NCBI GenBank assembly: GCA_012841175.1
Contig: DUVG01000254.1
Location: forward strand, 1 to 14,856
Reading direction: 5' to 3'
DNA from: Clostridium sp.
GTDB taxonomy: Bacteria > Bacillota > Clostridia > Acetivibrionales > Acetivibrionaceae
DNA: 14,856 nucleotides
Below, piece by piece: positions 1 through 7,866 of this stretch. Each line of letters opens with the position of its first letter. The stretch's first letter is position 1. The position numbers and the translations under genes are program-made. The notes beneath the pieces were generated by a model that saw only the letters and a list, made by a program, of their open reading frames with translations, made no database searches and was not told the origin of the DNA.

Positions 1-912
1 AGATGCCTGATTTTTATCTATTCCCCAAAAATCAACAGTGTATTCTCCATCTTCTAAACTGGAAATATCAATTGAACCTGTAAAAGGATGTTCTAGCACT
101 GTGTATGTATCAGTACAATTTTCTATAATAATAGATTCATCAGTAAACTGTAGAGTTTTACCGAATATACTATCTTCATCTTCTTCGTCCATCTCATTTT
201 CATTTCGGATCACTTTTTTAAAGGAATAAAAAATGTCTATTTTATCACCATTATTTTTATCCGTTACATTACCGTCTATAAAAAGTTTATCCTTATTAGT
301 GAACAAATAATTTTCAGGTGAAGATATTGTTACTTCAGAAGGTACATTTTCAGTATACTGAACAGTCACTTCATAAAAATAGTATTTAAAATCGTCAGTT
401 ATGCTATACCACTGAATATATTTGCCATCTTTAAAATAACTATCATCATCCTTATATAAAACACCTGCAAAAAAAGGATTTTGAGGATTTTGTACAGTAC
501 CGGGCTGTGTTATTGTTTCAGGAAACATATCCACGTCACTTGTAAGGCACTCACTTATTGTTGCCCTTATTATTTCAGGTTCTCCACTATCAACAAGTAA
601 TCTTAAATTATTACTTGTGGTTATAATTGAAGCAGTACCGTTCTTTGATTGTGCTTCACCGTAGACAGCAAAGAAATTTTCCAACTCATTAATTGGTATG
701 GAAAAAGTGTTTTTAGGTTGTAAAAAGCCTTGAGAATTTGATACAACAAAACTTCTTAGTGGAACTCCAAATTCATCAGTTTCTGTAATTTCAATGTCTT
801 CTAAAATGTTTGATGGTTCAAAGACTGCAAATACTCCGTTGCCTAAGACAGATGTCATTAATAAAGTAATACAAACTAGCAAAAAACTAAATTTCTTACA
901 AACAACCTTCAT
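1..912 (-). CDS. Secreted surface protein with Ig-like region (3' end outside window)
   Basis: An open frame of 304 codons reads leftwards from an ATG at 912-910 and leaves the window without a stop. A ribosome site (AAAGGGAGTG, complement of 921-930) lies about 8 nt before the ATG. The first ~30 residues form a typical signal peptide: MKVVCKKF, then a hydrophobic core LLVCITLLMTSVLG and a cleavage-like NGVFA. The mature part is acidic, with no further membrane segment in view. The last residues seen (SLEDGEYTVDFWGIDKN) resemble the end strand of a bacterial Ig-like or cadherin-like repeat, preceded by a VTISSPENYLF segment of the kind that opens such repeats. An acidic run (NENEMDEEDEDS) lies at about residues 236-247. 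The protein is therefore probably exported and wall-associated, and the missing end may carry anchoring modules. I do not recognise a specific family. It is transcribed away from the transglutaminase-like gene and shares its upstream region. Confidence 0.8.
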   Translation of the reverse strand, partial: MKVVCKKFSFLLVCITLLMTSVLGNGVFAVFEPSNILEDIEITETDEFGVPLRSFVVSNSQGFLQPKNTFSIPINELENFFAVYGEAQSKNGTASIITTSNNLRLLVDSGEPEIIRATISECLTSDVDMFPETITQPGTVQNPQNPFFAGVLYKDDDSYFKDGKYIQWYSITDDFKYYFYEVTVQYTENVPSEVTISSPENYLFTNKDKLFIDGNVTDKNNGDKIDIFYSFKKVIRNENEMDEEDEDSIFGKTLQFTDESIIIENCTDTYTVLEHPFTGSIDISSLEDGEYTVDFWGIDKNQAS

Positions 913-975
913 TTTACATTCACTCCCTTTTTAAATTTTAAATTACATCTAGTGGTTTGTTTTTCCTAAATATTC

Positions 976-993
976 TGTATATTATAATATACA
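976..993. repeat. 18-bp perfect palindrome in the divergent control region
   Basis: TGTATATTATAATATACA is its own reverse complement. It contains TATAAT on both strands. The same GTATATTAT half-site recurs at 1048-1056 and, inverted, at 1129-1137. It could be an operator, or the -10 region for the leftward gene, though no good -35 sits at proper distance on the minus strand (TTGCAA lies 20 nt from TATAAT, or 15 nt from an overlapping TATATT). AT-rich palindromes also arise by chance in such DNA. Confidence 0.45.
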
Positions 994-1046
994 TTTAGTA
1001 AACTATTTGCAAGTAAAAAATAAAATTTAGAATGAAAGTTCTCATT

Positions 1047-1138
1047 GGTATATTATATGTAAAGAAACAAAAACATACATTAAGAAATTACTTTATTATA
1101 ATTATGTACAAAATTTAAAAAATTCTATATAATATACC
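1047..1138. repeat. 12-bp inverted repeat spanning the operon promoter
   Basis: GGTATATTATAT at 1047-1058 is the exact reverse complement of ATATAATATACC at 1127-1138, 68 bp apart. The right copy covers the whole -10 box of the rightward promoter. A protein bound there would occlude RNA polymerase, so this pair together with the 976-993 palindrome is a candidate operator set. The function is inferred only. Confidence 0.4.
1105..1133 (+). promoter_or_regulatory. Sigma-A promoter giving an apparently leaderless transcript
   Basis: TGTACA (4/6 to consensus) at 1105-1110, a 17-bp spacer, then a perfect TATAAT at 1128-1133. Transcription would start about 7 nt after the -10 box, at 1140-1141, which is the A of the ATG of the next gene. 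No Shine-Dalgarno lies before that ATG. The -10 box overlaps one arm of an inverted repeat. Confidence 0.55.
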
Positions 1139-1140
1139 TA

Positions 1141-3756
1141 ATGGATACTAACAAATCAAGCCTAAAGAACAATTTAATAAAATTGGTTTTGTTTTTTTCA
1201 GCATCATTACTCTCTATTTTACTCATAATGATGGCAGTAAATATGTTTAATTTGTCCACTTCAGGTGATGCAGGGGGTGTTGAAAATAAAAATGTATCGT
1301 ATAATGATAATGTTGAAAATAACGAGGATACAGAAAAGCAGCATTTAGAATACTCTGGTGATAAGGAAAAACAAGAAGAATCAGAAAACATAAATGATAT
1401 TTGGGAAGATAGATTAGGTAATGAGGATGGCAGCATAGAAGAACAATTTGATGATTGGAAAGAACAGGCCAGAGAGAGAAAGGATAACGCCTTTAATCCT
1501 TCCTTAGAAGAGGAGCATTATGCACAGGGAGGACAAAATAAAAGTTTTATGCCTGATGCAGGTGGATTTAATGATGACTTTTTTAATGATATACCCAATA
1601 TTGATATTTCTGGGAAAAAACATGGGACTGGTGGTTCACTGGGGGGAGGAGGCAGTACAGGAAATAGTATAGTAACTAATGAAGAAAAAAAAGAACACAT
1701 ACCTGTATTTGAAGTTTTAGGAGAACCTAATTATCCTTTTTTAAAAGTAATGGTAATGGAAAATTATCACAAAAACCGGTGGCTAGTTGATACAAAGGAA
1801 GAACCAGAACTTAAATTGATGATAGGGGTGGAAGTGGAAGAAAGATTTACGGAAAACTCAGTAAAAATAAAACCTATTAAACCTTCAAGTGGAAATTTGC
1901 CTGTTTTATCAGGAAATTTTGAACTAAAATATCATCATGCCTTATTAAAATATGAAAATACAAGTATATATGTTGCAGAAAACCCAGTGGAAAGCTTTTA
2001 TGAAATGGTTTACAGTACGCCACCTACCCAAGAAAGACTAAAGAATGCAAGAGTTGATAAGTCTGACTATGAGCTTTCATATTCAAAAGAGTTAGAAGCT
2101 TTAATTAACACTATAATAGAAAATAGCAATAGTGATTATGAGGCCATCAAATTTGTAGAAGAATATCTTTTGGAAAATTATGTTTTAGACAATTTAGTTA
2201 TAAATGACTATGGAGATGAGGATGGAATACAAGCTTTTCTCTTTGGAGGAGAAAGGATAGGAAATAGTTTAGATTTTTTATCTGCATATACATTTATTTT
2301 AAGAGCTATTGGCATCCCATGTAGACTAGCTGTAGGTTATAGAATTGATGAGACAAAACCATATCAGATAGTATATGGGGACCAACGATATATTTATCCT
2401 GAAATTAAATTTGAAAAGTATGGATGGATACCTATGGATGTTTTTCCTAGCTATCCTTTTTACACGCCACCAGAAACCACTAGGACGGAAATAATACATG
2501 CTGATTCTATGGCAAAGAGAGGCACAAGTTTTAATGTTAGAGGAACAGTAAGGGATTCTAATGGAAGATTATTAGATGGTTTAGAGGTACTTATATATTT
2601 GAAGGAGGATAAGAATGCTCCTTATCTTTCCTACGCAAAAGCAAATGTTAAAAATGGATATTTTGAAGTGGAATGTAATGTGAAAGATCAAACAGGTCCA
2701 GGCAATTATAATGTAATTGCAGAACTTCTTGAAAATGATTTGTATAGGACTTCATCCAGCGATCCAGAGCTAAAAGTAGTAACAGATACTAATTTAGAGC
2801 TGGATTCAAATAATACAATAATAGGTACTAGTTTTAAAATAGAAGGCAGAATTATAGATGCATTTTCAGAAGAGGGATTAAAAGAATTTCCTATAAATAT
2901 AAAGTTTGAAGGTATTGATATCTTTGAGGAAGTTTATTCTAAAGACGAGGGACACTTTACTAAAAATATAAAAATTGATATTCCTGAAAATTTATCTCCC
3001 ATAAAAAAAATGGCTTTTGCAAAAAAGTACTCACTACATTACCAGGTAAGTTTTAATGGAACAGAGTTTTACTATCCTTCTAGTGTGGATGCAAATTTAT
3101 ATGTGTGGAAGCTGATGCCTTTAAGGATTATAATGGGAATGATATTATTTTTATTATCAGTGGCATTTTTTGTTTTTTTACTTAAAAAAACAAAAAAAAC
3201 ATTGCCTTTAAAAGAGGTTCAATTGGCCCTAGAGGGTGTTGAAGATACTTTTTTGACACCTTCAAATAACAATTTTATAGTGAATAGAAAAAGAGAAGGA
3301 CAAAAGTTGTTTATAGAATTTCCTTTTATTAAAGAGAAATTTCCTAATGTTTGGGGAGTAGGAGATGACTTTTTAATAAGATTTATAGATGATAAGGGGA
3401 ATTTTTGCGAAAAACAAGTGGTTTTCCATAAGAAAGGGAAATACATAATTAAGGTTTTAGAAAAAAGTATTCCCCAAGTTTCCAGACAGTTAAATATTGT
3501 AATATATAGAGAAGAGATTATATCTATAGGAAAAAAATTTTTAAAGGATGTATTAGGAGAAGATATAGAAATTAGTGCGACAATGACTTTAAGGGAGATA
3601 TATCTTTCTTTAGAATCTAAAGTTTTAGAAAAAAAGTATAAAATTTTAGAAAAAATATTTGTTATTTTAGAAAAAGCAGTATATAGTTTAGACGTTATTG
3701 ATAGAAATGATTACGAAATGTTTTTAATTGTCATTGAAAAGTATAAAATGAGTTAA
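1141..3756 (+). CDS. Membrane-anchored transglutaminase-fold protein with lost catalytic residues (DUF4129-like tail)
   Basis: 871 residues. In order: TM1 (~12-34); an acidic, low-complexity stretch (~47-160); a Gly/Ser linker (~161-176); a beta-rich region; a transglutaminase-like domain (~310-440); two Ig/transthyretin-like repeats (~453-547 and ~551-655); TM2 (~657-681); and a cytoplasmic tail resembling DUF4129. The transglutaminase core is recognised from LSAYTFILRAIGIPCRLAVGY and YGWIPMDVFP. The usual G-x-C-E position reads G374-N-S376-L, and the usual HxWxE reads Y417-I-Y-P-E421, so Cys is Ser and His is Tyr; the Asp (D433) remains. It is therefore probably a non-enzymatic binding domain facing outward. 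The ATG at 1141 is the first possible start after a stop at 1099. It has no ribosome site but lies at the predicted transcription start; later in-frame ATGs fall inside TM1. It is first gene of a five-gene module with moxR and DUF58; related TgpA-like proteins keep the same company. Confidence 0.85.
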   Translation: MDTNKSSLKNNLIKLVLFFSASLLSILLIMMAVNMFNLSTSGDAGGVENKNVSYNDNVENNEDTEKQHLEYSGDKEKQEESENINDIWEDRLGNEDGSIEEQFDDWKEQARERKDNAFNPSLEEEHYAQGGQNKSFMPDAGGFNDDFFNDIPNIDISGKKHGTGGSLGGGGSTGNSIVTNEEKKEHIPVFEVLGEPNYPFLKVMVMENYHKNRWLVDTKEEPELKLMIGVEVEERFTENSVKIKPIKPSSGNLPVLSGNFELKYHHALLKYENTSIYVAENPVESFYEMVYSTPPTQERLKNARVDKSDYELSYSKELEALINTIIENSNSDYEAIKFVEEYLLENYVLDNLVINDYGDEDGIQAFLFGGERIGNSLDFLSAYTFILRAIGIPCRLAVGYRIDETKPYQIVYGDQRYIYPEIKFEKYGWIPMDVFPSYPFYTPPETTRTEIIHADSMAKRGTSFNVRGTVRDSNGRLLDGLEVLIYLKEDKNAPYLSYAKANVKNGYFEVECNVKDQTGPGNYNVIAELLENDLYRTSSSDPELKVVTDTNLELDSNNTIIGTSFKIEGRIIDAFSEEGLKEFPINIKFEGIDIFEEVYSKDEGHFTKNIKIDIPENLSPIKKMAFAKKYSLHYQVSFNGTEFYYPSSVDANLYVWKLMPLRIIMGMILFLLSVAFFVFLLKKTKKTLPLKEVQLALEGVEDTFLTPSNNNFIVNRKREGQKLFIEFPFIKEKFPNVWGVGDDFLIRFIDDKGNFCEKQVVFHKKGKYIIKVLEKSIPQVSRQLNIVIYREEIISIGKKFLKDVLGEDIEISATMTLREIYLSLESKVLEKKYKILEKIFVILEKAVYSLDVIDRNDYEMFLIVIEKYKMS

Positions 3757-3792
3757 GATGTATGAAAGAGACAAGTATGTAGGAGGAATAGA

Positions 3793-4953
3793 ATGTACTC
3801 AAAAAAGATACAAGAAAAAGACAACACTTTCAAAAGTCTTATCATTTATTCGGTGATTTTTAGTGCACTTGTACTTTTTTCATGGTATTATTTTTTGTGG
3901 CCTAAGAGCCGTTGGTATCATGCAAAAGAACAAGTATACTTTTTAATTTTTTCTGTGTGTCTATTTTTTTTAACAATTAGTATTAAGAAAATTTTTGTTT
4001 TTTTTCTAAAGGGAAAAAATGCAGAATATATAGGAAGATTAATTGTTATATTTGGAATTGGTTTGTCTGTATTTTTATTTTTTTATTTTGTTTCAGATAA
4101 TGAATATTATAAAAGTGGAAGTGTAGGAATTGTCTTTTTGACCATGGCGATTATTGTATATAAGTTAAGAGAATTTTATAAAAGCAGCATATATTCAGAA
4201 AGTATTATCGTTGCAGGTTCTTATATTATAGCAGGAGTTACTGTGGAAATTATGTATGATACAGTATGGTTTGGAGCAGAATCTTCTATTAAAACAGTTT
4301 TATTGATTTCATTTATAATTCTTTCTATAATGCAATTAATATCTTTAATAGATGTTACAGGAGAACCAGAGCTAATAAAAGTTTCTATGTGGCTTAAAAA
4401 AAATCATTTTTTTAAATTTTTATTTATGAGCACAGCACTTTTTATGTTAACTGATGTTAGGAGGGTTATTTTGTTAGAAAACGTAAGGAATGGATGGCTT
4501 TTTGTTTTTGTTGTTTTGTTTGTGGTTTTTATGTTTCTTATAACTAGTATTAGGAAGGCTATAAAAGAGGAACCGGATGTAAGACTAAAAAAGCATTTAC
4601 AAAGAATAACCTATGATAAGATAAGAGATATTTCTAGCATTTCTAAATATGTGGATGATTTTATATCAACAGGGAAAAAAAGCGGATTAACTTCGTATCT
4701 CTTTTATATGGCATACAGGGTTGAAATTCCTGTAGTTACAGCAAGTAAAATAATAGCTCCCATTTTAGAGTACAAAGATATTGAGGTTACAGAAATAATG
4801 TCGAAAAAAAATTATAAAATTATAGAGGAAAGAAATAAACAAAACAGGATAAAAGTAATAAAGTATGTCACTGATAATTTAGAACTTTATGGAAGGGGGA
4901 AAAATCATGAATACAGAAGAGTTTCAACAATTAATGCAAAAAACAATAAATGA
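3793..4953 (+). CDS. Polytopic membrane protein of the MoxR/DUF58 module
   Basis: 386 residues, unrecognised family. About eight hydrophobic segments can be seen at roughly 14-34, 47-70, 81-101, 110-124, 138-154, 166-186, 204-219 and 234-252. A charged soluble tail of about 130 residues follows, rich in Lys/Arg/Glu and probably cytoplasmic. The start has a strong ribosome site (AGGAGG at 3781-3786). The gene follows the transglutaminase-like gene after 36 bp without a terminator, and its last 47 bp overlap the moxR start, implying coupled translation. The helical tail (for example DVRLKKHLQRITYDKIRDIS) could be where the AAA+ protein docks, but nothing in the sequence proves that. The first half is very Phe-rich with long T runs, as usual for membrane genes of this base composition. 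I assign no enzymatic motif. Confidence 0.8.
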   Translation: MYSKKIQEKDNTFKSLIIYSVIFSALVLFSWYYFLWPKSRWYHAKEQVYFLIFSVCLFFLTISIKKIFVFFLKGKNAEYIGRLIVIFGIGLSVFLFFYFVSDNEYYKSGSVGIVFLTMAIIVYKLREFYKSSIYSESIIVAGSYIIAGVTVEIMYDTVWFGAESSIKTVLLISFIILSIMQLISLIDVTGEPELIKVSMWLKKNHFFKFLFMSTALFMLTDVRRVILLENVRNGWLFVFVVLFVVFMFLITSIRKAIKEEPDVRLKKHLQRITYDKIRDISSISKYVDDFISTGKKSGLTSYLFYMAYRVEIPVVTASKIIAPILEYKDIEVTEIMSKKNYKIIEERNKQNRIKVIKYVTDNLELYGRGKNHEYRRVSTINAKNNK

Positions 4954-5893
4954 GATAGGAAAGGTTTTTGTAACAGAAGACCAGTCACTTGTAAAAAAAA
5001 TATTATGTGGTTTTTTAGCAGGAGGGCATATACTTTTCGAGGACAATCCAGGACTTGGGAAAACCCTATTGGTAAAAATTTTGGCCAAAGTAACAGGATG
5101 TGAGTGGAAAAGAATTCAGTTTACTCCTGATTTGATGCCTTCGGATATTTTAGGTACAAAGATATGGAAGGGGACTTCTTTAGGATTTGAGCTTGAAAAA
5201 GGACCGGTTTTTACAAATTTTCTTCTTGCTGATGAGATAAACAGGGCAATGCCTAAAAGTCAGTCTGCACTACTTGAAGCAATGGAAGAAAGACAGGTTT
5301 CCATTGAGGGAACAACCCATGTATTAAAACCTCCATTTATTGTTATGGCAACTCAAAACCCTATTGAAATGGAAGGAACTTATCCATTGCCAGAAGCACA
5401 AATGGATAGGTTTATGATGAAACTGTCCTTAGGGTATTTAAAAAGTGAAGAAAAAGAATGTCAGGTTTTAAAAAGAAGAATTTTATGGCAAAAAGATGAT
5501 CCTACTGTGGATATACAACCAGTTATTACTATGGATCAAATTTTAATGTTACAGGATCAAGTTGAAAAGGTTTATGTAGATGATAACGTTTTAATGTATA
5601 TAACCCGTATAATTAGAAGAACCAGATTGGATTCTAGTGTGAAAATTGGTGCAAGTCCAAGAGGAGGGCTGGCTTTGTTAAAACTTTCCCGAGCAAATGC
5701 CCTTATGGATGGAAGGGATTATGTTATTCCAGATGATGTTAAGTTTATTGCAGTTGATGCCCTAGCACATAGAATAATACTTCATGTAGAGCACATATTA
5801 GAGGGAAAAACGCCGGAGGAAATTATAAAATATATTCTTAAAAATGTAGAAGTGCCAAAAAGTTATAAAAGAGATACGGCAGGAGGGGTTTAA
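4907..5893 (+). CDS. MoxR-family AAA+ ATPase
   Basis: 328 residues from the ATG at 4907, chosen because GGAAGGGGGAA (4891-4901) lies just before it. An upstream in-frame ATG at 4889 overlaps that ribosome site and has none of its own. Diagnostic motifs: Walker A EDNPGLGKT (45-53), Walker B FLLADEIN with D109/E110, ALLEAMEERQVSIEG after it, sensor 1 ATQNP (148-152), TYPLPEAQMDRF with an arginine-finger candidate R168, and sensor 2 SPRG (R252). All ATPase residues are intact. MoxR proteins form hexameric ring ATPases that act as chaperones for metal-site or vWA-domain partners. The partner here is most likely the DUF58 protein encoded 2 bp downstream. The start overlaps the upstream membrane gene by 47 bp. 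Specific substrate unknown. Confidence 0.95.
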   Translation: MNTEEFQQLMQKTINEIGKVFVTEDQSLVKKILCGFLAGGHILFEDNPGLGKTLLVKILAKVTGCEWKRIQFTPDLMPSDILGTKIWKGTSLGFELEKGPVFTNFLLADEINRAMPKSQSALLEAMEERQVSIEGTTHVLKPPFIVMATQNPIEMEGTYPLPEAQMDRFMMKLSLGYLKSEEKECQVLKRRILWQKDDPTVDIQPVITMDQILMLQDQVEKVYVDDNVLMYITRIIRRTRLDSSVKIGASPRGGLALLKLSRANALMDGRDYVIPDDVKFIAVDALAHRIILHVEHILEGKTPEEIIKYILKNVEVPKSYKRDTAGGV

Positions 5894-5895
5894 TA

Positions 5896-7221
5896 ATGCA
5901 GAGATATATTTTTATGTTAAGCTCTGTATTTTTGACTCTTTTAATATCTGGTTTTTTGTTTGCAAACAATATATTGGTGATGATATCTTCTATTCCTTTG
6001 ACATTTTTAGCAATTGGCTACTTTATAGAAGGACCCAAAAATATAACCATTAAAAAAAACATTTCTAAAAAAAGAGCCCCAGTGGGGGAAGTGTTAGATG
6101 TAGAGCTAGAGGTGTCTATACAATCGGGAATGGGACCTGTACAAATAAGTGATTTTGTTCCTCAACATTTTGAATTAGTTGAGGGAAGTAATTTTTATAT
6201 AATATGGAAAGGAAAAAATCTTAAAAAATTAAATATTTTTTATAAAATCAAATGTACAACATCAGGGGTATATTCATTAGGTGAAACCAGGTGGAAATCA
6301 GGACATGTTATTTGTAATTATTGGAATAATGGAAGCTGCAAAAATGATGTTTCCATAGAGATTACACCAAGACTATTAGAGTTAAAAAAGGTGAGAGGGG
6401 CGTCAATAATAAGTAAGATTCCTATGCCACAGGGAGCAGTGGCTAGTATGGGAATGACTACAAATGATTTTAAAGAAATACGTTCATACTATCCAGGGGA
6501 TGCCTTTAAGTCTATTAACTGGAAAGCAACTTCTAGAAATCTTGTAAGAGGGGATATATGGCCTGTTGTAAATGAATTTGAAAAAGAAGGTAAAAAGTCT
6601 GTTTGGATTTTCTTAGATACATCTAAAATAATGGGATATGGTACAAATATTAAAAATGTCATGGAATACTCTATTGAAGCTGTAAATGGCTTAGGAGATT
6701 ATTATTTAAAGCAAAATTGCAGCTTGGCACTTGTTACATATGGGGGAGAGCGGGAAGTGTATGTTCCTCCAGGAACAGGGAAACAGCAATACTTTAAAAT
6801 ATTAAAAGAATTAATAAATATAAAAAACAATTATTATAAACTTGACGATTTATATAAGGCGGTAAAGTCTCTTGACGATGTGGTATATTCCTATAGAGGT
6901 TATTTTCCAGGCCTAAGGCCTATGTTTATTATAATTACAAGGTTTTGCAACAATAATTATTATGAGGTTCAAAAAGCAATAGACACTATGTCCTGTTATA
7001 CAACTAAAAATGGCCTTCTTTCAAGCATACTGGTATTAAATATTGTAGGTTATGAATTGATGGCGGAAAACCAATCAGAAAAAGTTGCCTCTGATATTCT
7101 CCAGTCAATGAATGTAATAATATCTAAAGATTTGAGAAAACAGTGTATTTGGATTGACTGGAATCCTGTTAAGGAAAGTTTGACAGGTGCACTTTTAAAA
7201 CAGGTGGTGGGATATACATGA
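5896..7221 (+). CDS. DUF58 family protein (vWA-like fold, membrane-anchored)
   Basis: 441 residues. Two N-terminal hydrophobic segments (~5-24 and ~27-44) anchor it; a beta-sandwich region follows. The DUF58 signature YYPGDAFKSINWKATSRN lies at 198-215. The segment VWIFLDTSKIM (236-246) matches the first strand and metal-site loop of a von Willebrand A-like fold; the usual third position of the DxSxS motif is Ile (I245) instead of Ser, so metal binding may be weakened. The start is preceded by GGCAGGAGG (5879-5887). The gene sits 2 bp after moxR and overlaps the next gene by 4 bp (ATGA), so the three are surely one transcript. DUF58 proteins are usually found next to MoxR ATPases and transglutaminase-like proteins; their molecular role is poorly defined. 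Confidence 0.92.
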   Translation: MQRYIFMLSSVFLTLLISGFLFANNILVMISSIPLTFLAIGYFIEGPKNITIKKNISKKRAPVGEVLDVELEVSIQSGMGPVQISDFVPQHFELVEGSNFYIIWKGKNLKKLNIFYKIKCTTSGVYSLGETRWKSGHVICNYWNNGSCKNDVSIEITPRLLELKKVRGASIISKIPMPQGAVASMGMTTNDFKEIRSYYPGDAFKSINWKATSRNLVRGDIWPVVNEFEKEGKKSVWIFLDTSKIMGYGTNIKNVMEYSIEAVNGLGDYYLKQNCSLALVTYGGEREVYVPPGTGKQQYFKILKELINIKNNYYKLDDLYKAVKSLDDVVYSYRGYFPGLRPMFIIITRFCNNNYYEVQKAIDTMSCYTTKNGLLSSILVLNIVGYELMAENQSEKVASDILQSMNVIISKDLRKQCIWIDWNPVKESLTGALLKQVVGYT

Positions 7222-7844
7222 AGTATAGGTTATTAATAGCGTCAATATTTATGATGGCTTTTGCATATATAATTTCATATTATTTGCTTTGTAGCACTCC
7301 ACCATATCAATCTATGGCAAATGGAGAGGTTTTAAGTGGAAGAAGCTTAATTTTTACAAATCTAATAACTGTGGTTTTTGTAATTTGTGCATATTATTTT
7401 AAAAAAAGCGTTTATAAAGCAATAGCTATTGTATGTATACTTTTTTCTTCATTTGCAGTGTTACCACATTCAAGATTTTTAATTGGTTCAAGTGAAACTG
7501 AAAACTTTATCTCAGTAGAATTAACTGCTATTATGCTATTGGCAGTTGTTGTCCTTTTGATGTTTGCATTGAGATTTAAAAAATATGAAGAGTATTTAAA
7601 AGAATGGTCTTCAGAAGGAATTGAAGAAAAAGAAATATATAAAATACTAACAAAAAAAACTAAGTTTTATTCTTTTTTTAATATTTTAGTAACGGGTATT
7701 TGTCTTTTTTTAGTGGGTGCAGGATTTAAAATATTTTATGATAATGCTTCAGCTTCCTTTGTTGTATCTACTGCTGTTTTAGGACTTATTATCATTATAG
7801 GATGCATTGTATTTATATCAAGACGTATATTTTTCATAAAATAA
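7218..7844 (+). CDS. Six-TM membrane protein, last gene of the MoxR/DUF58 module
   Basis: 208 residues, unrecognised. Hydrophobic segments at about 4-24, 44-62, 66-83, 95-117, 151-173 and 181-203 suggest six membrane helices. A charged loop at about 118-150 (LRFKKYEEYLKEWSSEGIEEKE) and a short basic C-terminus (RRIFFIK) are probably cytoplasmic. The ATG overlaps the stop of the DUF58 gene in an ATGA junction, the classic arrangement for translational coupling, so the product is expected in step with DUF58. No enzymatic motif, signal peptide or metal-binding cluster is visible. It may be a structural partner of the 8-TM protein in the same complex; this is inference from position only. Confidence 0.75.
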   Translation: MKYRLLIASIFMMAFAYIISYYLLCSTPPYQSMANGEVLSGRSLIFTNLITVVFVICAYYFKKSVYKAIAIVCILFSSFAVLPHSRFLIGSSETENFISVELTAIMLLAVVVLLMFALRFKKYEEYLKEWSSEGIEEKEIYKILTKKTKFYSFFNILVTGICLFLVGAGFKIFYDNASASFVVSTAVLGLIIIIGCIVFISRRIFFIK

Positions 7845-7866
7845 AATACTTTTTAGGAGTGAAATT

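Noticed and set aside
38..229. Plus-strand open frame of 63 codons
   Set aside because: Lies inside the leftward surface-protein gene, has no ribosome site and a low-complexity Ser-rich product; an antisense shadow.
3219..3446. Minus-strand open frames inside the long plus-strand genes (also 1125-1436, 1518-1700, 7983-8213, 8379-8639, 9881-10114, 11142-11387)
   Set aside because: All are antisense to well-supported genes, lack ribosome sites and show Ser/Phe/Ile-rich shadow composition.
4889..4906. Upstream in-frame ATG as moxR start
   Set aside because: It overlaps the ribosome site that serves the ATG at 4907 and has none itself.
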